Of a stretch of DNA of 64,000 nt, positions 62,715-64,000 are shown in pieces. The notes below the pieces were generated by a model. That model ran no database searches. It was not told the DNA's origin and saw only the letters and a program-made list of their open reading frames with translations. Every line of letters starts with the position of its first letter. The first letter of the stretch is position 1. The stretch lies in contig JFBG01000083.1 of NCBI GenBank assembly GCA_000583135.1, forward strand, positions 1 through 64,000. The letters run 5' to 3'. The position numbers and the translations under genes are program-made. This stretch comes from Thioalkalivibrio sp. HK1. GTDB taxonomy: Bacteria > Pseudomonadota > Gammaproteobacteria > HK1.

Positions 62715-63802
62715 CGCGATCTAGGTCCCGACCGCACCTCCCGCTCCAAAGCCGCCAACGCCCGCTCCTCGTTGCGCTGCACCAAAGAGAGAAAGAGCGT
62801 GAGGATCACGCTCAGAGAAAGGGCGATCAAGGTGGTATCGAAGGCGATCCCCAAAGGAGCGATCGCCCCCCCCAAATCCCCCGAAAGACTCGATAGTCCG
62901 GCATCGGAAGCGATGATGCGACGGATACCGTCCGCGGCCAACGAAATCCCGAGCACCGTGCCGATAAAGCCCAAAATCGGAACCGCCCAGCTGATATAGC
63001 GCGGCAACAAGCAGGATTCCTCGTAGCAGCGCCGAAGGAGAAGCAGATCCTCCTCGCGCTGCGCCCTATCGCCCGCCCGCGCCAAACGCTCGAAGCCGAC
63101 GGCCAAAGGACCACCCGACGCCCCCTCGCCTTCGCGATTGCCCACTTGCCAGCGCGTCAGCGCAAGACGCAGGTACCAAGCATTCCAACGCTTGCCGAGA
63201 AGCAGGAGAATGCCCCAGAAAAAGAGCAGCAGAGTGATCGGAGGGATGATGCCGCGCTCCAGCAGGCGACGGGTGATCTCGCGCGCCCCCTCTCCGCTTT
63301 GGGCGTACCACTCCAAAGCGAGGATCAATCCCGCACACAGGAGCAAGGACGCGATCAGACTCGGAAAAAGCCGGGGACCGGATAATAGGCGGGCGATGCG
63401 CTCCACCCCCTCGCGCCTGCCCCCCAAGGTGGTATCGAGCCATAGATTGGCACCGTAAAGAACGAGGGCGGCCACGAACATCGGAGCCATGTGTCCCGCC
63501 CACGAAGCGCTGGTACCGCTATCGATCACCTGCCAAGCCGGCGCCGCAAGGGTTGCCGCCGTGGCCACCAAACCGATGACCCCGAGCACCTGCAAACAAC
63601 CCAATACCGTGAGATTGCGGTGCCAAGAAGCCTGCGATTGCCTCGATTGCGCGATCCGAGCGATCGCAAGGGCGGCGATCATCGGCCCAATCGCCAGTGC
63701 GGATACCCACAAAGGCCAGTCGACGATGTAGACGATATTGATTGCAAGCAGCGCAAGGACAAGCAGATAGAGAGCCAGGGCAAGACGCATTGACACGCTC
63801 AT
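62711..63802 (-). CDS. MotA/TolQ/ExbB-family channel protein with extra N-terminal helices
   Basis: A 363-residue membrane protein with about eight helices. The C-terminal section is the MotA/TolQ/ExbB core: a cytoplasmic loop of about 90 residues, then PRYISWAVPILGFIGTVLGIS and GGAIAPLGIAFDTTLIALSL, the two channel helices with the Gly-rich packing typical of ExbB. Residues 1-215 add five or six helices absent from ExbB (about 243) and TolQ. It should form the pentameric proton channel. The ATG at 63802 follows AGGAGAAAGG. First gene of the operon; it overlaps the next gene by 4 bp. Confidence 0.84.
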   Translation of the reverse strand: MSVSMRLALALYLLVLALLAINIVYIVDWPLWVSALAIGPMIAALAIARIAQSRQSQASWHRNLTVLGCLQVLGVIGLVATAATLAAPAWQVIDSGTSASWAGHMAPMFVAALVLYGANLWLDTTLGGRREGVERIARLLSGPRLFPSLIASLLLCAGLILALEWYAQSGEGAREITRRLLERGIIPPITLLLFFWGILLLLGKRWNAWYLRLALTRWQVGNREGEGASGGPLAVGFERLARAGDRAQREEDLLLLRRCYEESCLLPRYISWAVPILGFIGTVLGISLAADGIRRIIASDAGLSSLSGDLGGAIAPLGIAFDTTLIALSLSVILTLFLSLVQRNEERALAALEREVRSGPRSR

Positions 63803-64000
63803 GGTGCGAACCTTTCTCCTTGTAGACCCGAACGATTGCGGCGGCAGGCCTTGATGACGAGAGGTCGATTGACCGGTGCTTCGAATGAAGGAATACGGGA
63901 CCTTCGCATTTTCCAAGCAACCATACGATCCGTTGATCATACATAAGAGGAAACCGCCAAGGGATCGATCGATGACCTCGAAGCGATTCCTTGCAGGACC
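63803..64000. promoter_or_regulatory. Upstream region of the motor operon, to the window edge
   Basis: No gene is recognised in these 198 bp. It must contain the promoter of the operon; what lies further upstream is outside the window. No certain -35/-10 was identified. Confidence 0.4.

Noticed and set aside
58541..63802. Zorya defence system or flagellar stator
   Set aside because: No ZorC/ZorD/ZorE-like or helicase gene, no OmpA/peptidoglycan-binding domain, and no flagellar genes are present; only the ExbB-like channel is shared.

Overview
The window is about 60% G+C and comes from a Gram-negative proteobacterium, most likely an alphaproteobacterium with a versatile aerobic metabolism. 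The evidence is a TRAP transporter, a tripartite tricarboxylate (TctABC-type) transporter, BolA, an Atm1-type ABC exporter, malate synthase G, a glycine-zipper lipoprotein and a TolR/ExbD-like membrane protein. Two large ankyrin-repeat proteins would fit a host- or sponge-associated lifestyle, but that is inference. No rRNA, tRNA, CRISPR array, transposase, integrase or phage gene was found.

Layout. 1-4.2 kb (minus): a sugar-acid locus with a D-galactonate dehydratase, a DapA-family lyase/aldolase and a TRAP transporter whose large permease runs off the left edge. 4.3-8.0 kb: two tandem ankyrin-repeat genes. 8.2-10.6 kb: an APH-type kinase followed 13 bp later by an enolase paralogue with altered catalytic residues. 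11-16.1 kb (plus): acyl-CoA dehydrogenase, FAD oxidoreductase and malate synthase G. 16.4-22.9 kb (minus): a carbamoyltransferase with a non-standard substrate motif, an AraC/O6-alkylguanine methyltransferase fusion, an M16 protease, BolA and a LOG-type hydrolase. 23-31 kb: MBL and NUDIX hydrolases (overlapping tails), an Atm1-like exporter, a lipoprotein, an SO_0444/DUF318-type permease and a molybdopterin oxidoreductase. 31.5-33.2 kb: an EcoRII/PspGI-like restriction-modification pair. 33.7-40.2 kb: glyoxalase II, a carboxymuconolactone-decarboxylase family protein, a GMC oxidoreductase, Pta and a divergent SucCD-like pair. 40.9-42.8 kb: a cold-shock domain fused to an SF2 helicase. 43.3-49.3 kb: a tripartite transporter (TctC plus a TctA-TctB fusion) with a GalD/PrpF-like isomerase, a thioredoxin-fold ferredoxin and a Gfo/Idh/MocA dehydrogenase. 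49.5-58.4 kb: an AlbA_2/Schlafen-like ATPase, alpha-carbonic anhydrase, SDR, VOC protein, mandelate-racemase-family enzyme, two tandem hendecad coiled-coil proteins, a luciferase-like monooxygenase and a beta-lactamase-family hydrolase.

58.5-63.8 kb (minus) holds the most unusual locus: four tightly coupled genes encoding an eight-TM MotA/TolQ/ExbB-family protein, a small single-TM protein, a 647-residue protein whose N-terminal helix carries a TolR/ExbD-like Asp, and a membrane-anchored protein with two formylglycine-generating-enzyme (FGE) folds. Pairing an ion-driven 5:2-type motor with an FGE-fold periplasmic protein recalls GldK/GldJ with GldL/GldM in Bacteroidetes. I know of no described counterpart with this composition in proteobacteria, and it is the best candidate here for an undescribed machine.

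Several enzymes carry substitutions at residues normally required for catalysis (enolase-like, DapA-like, SDR, SucC-like, carbamoyltransferase). This suggests the region is rich in repurposed catabolic paralogues.
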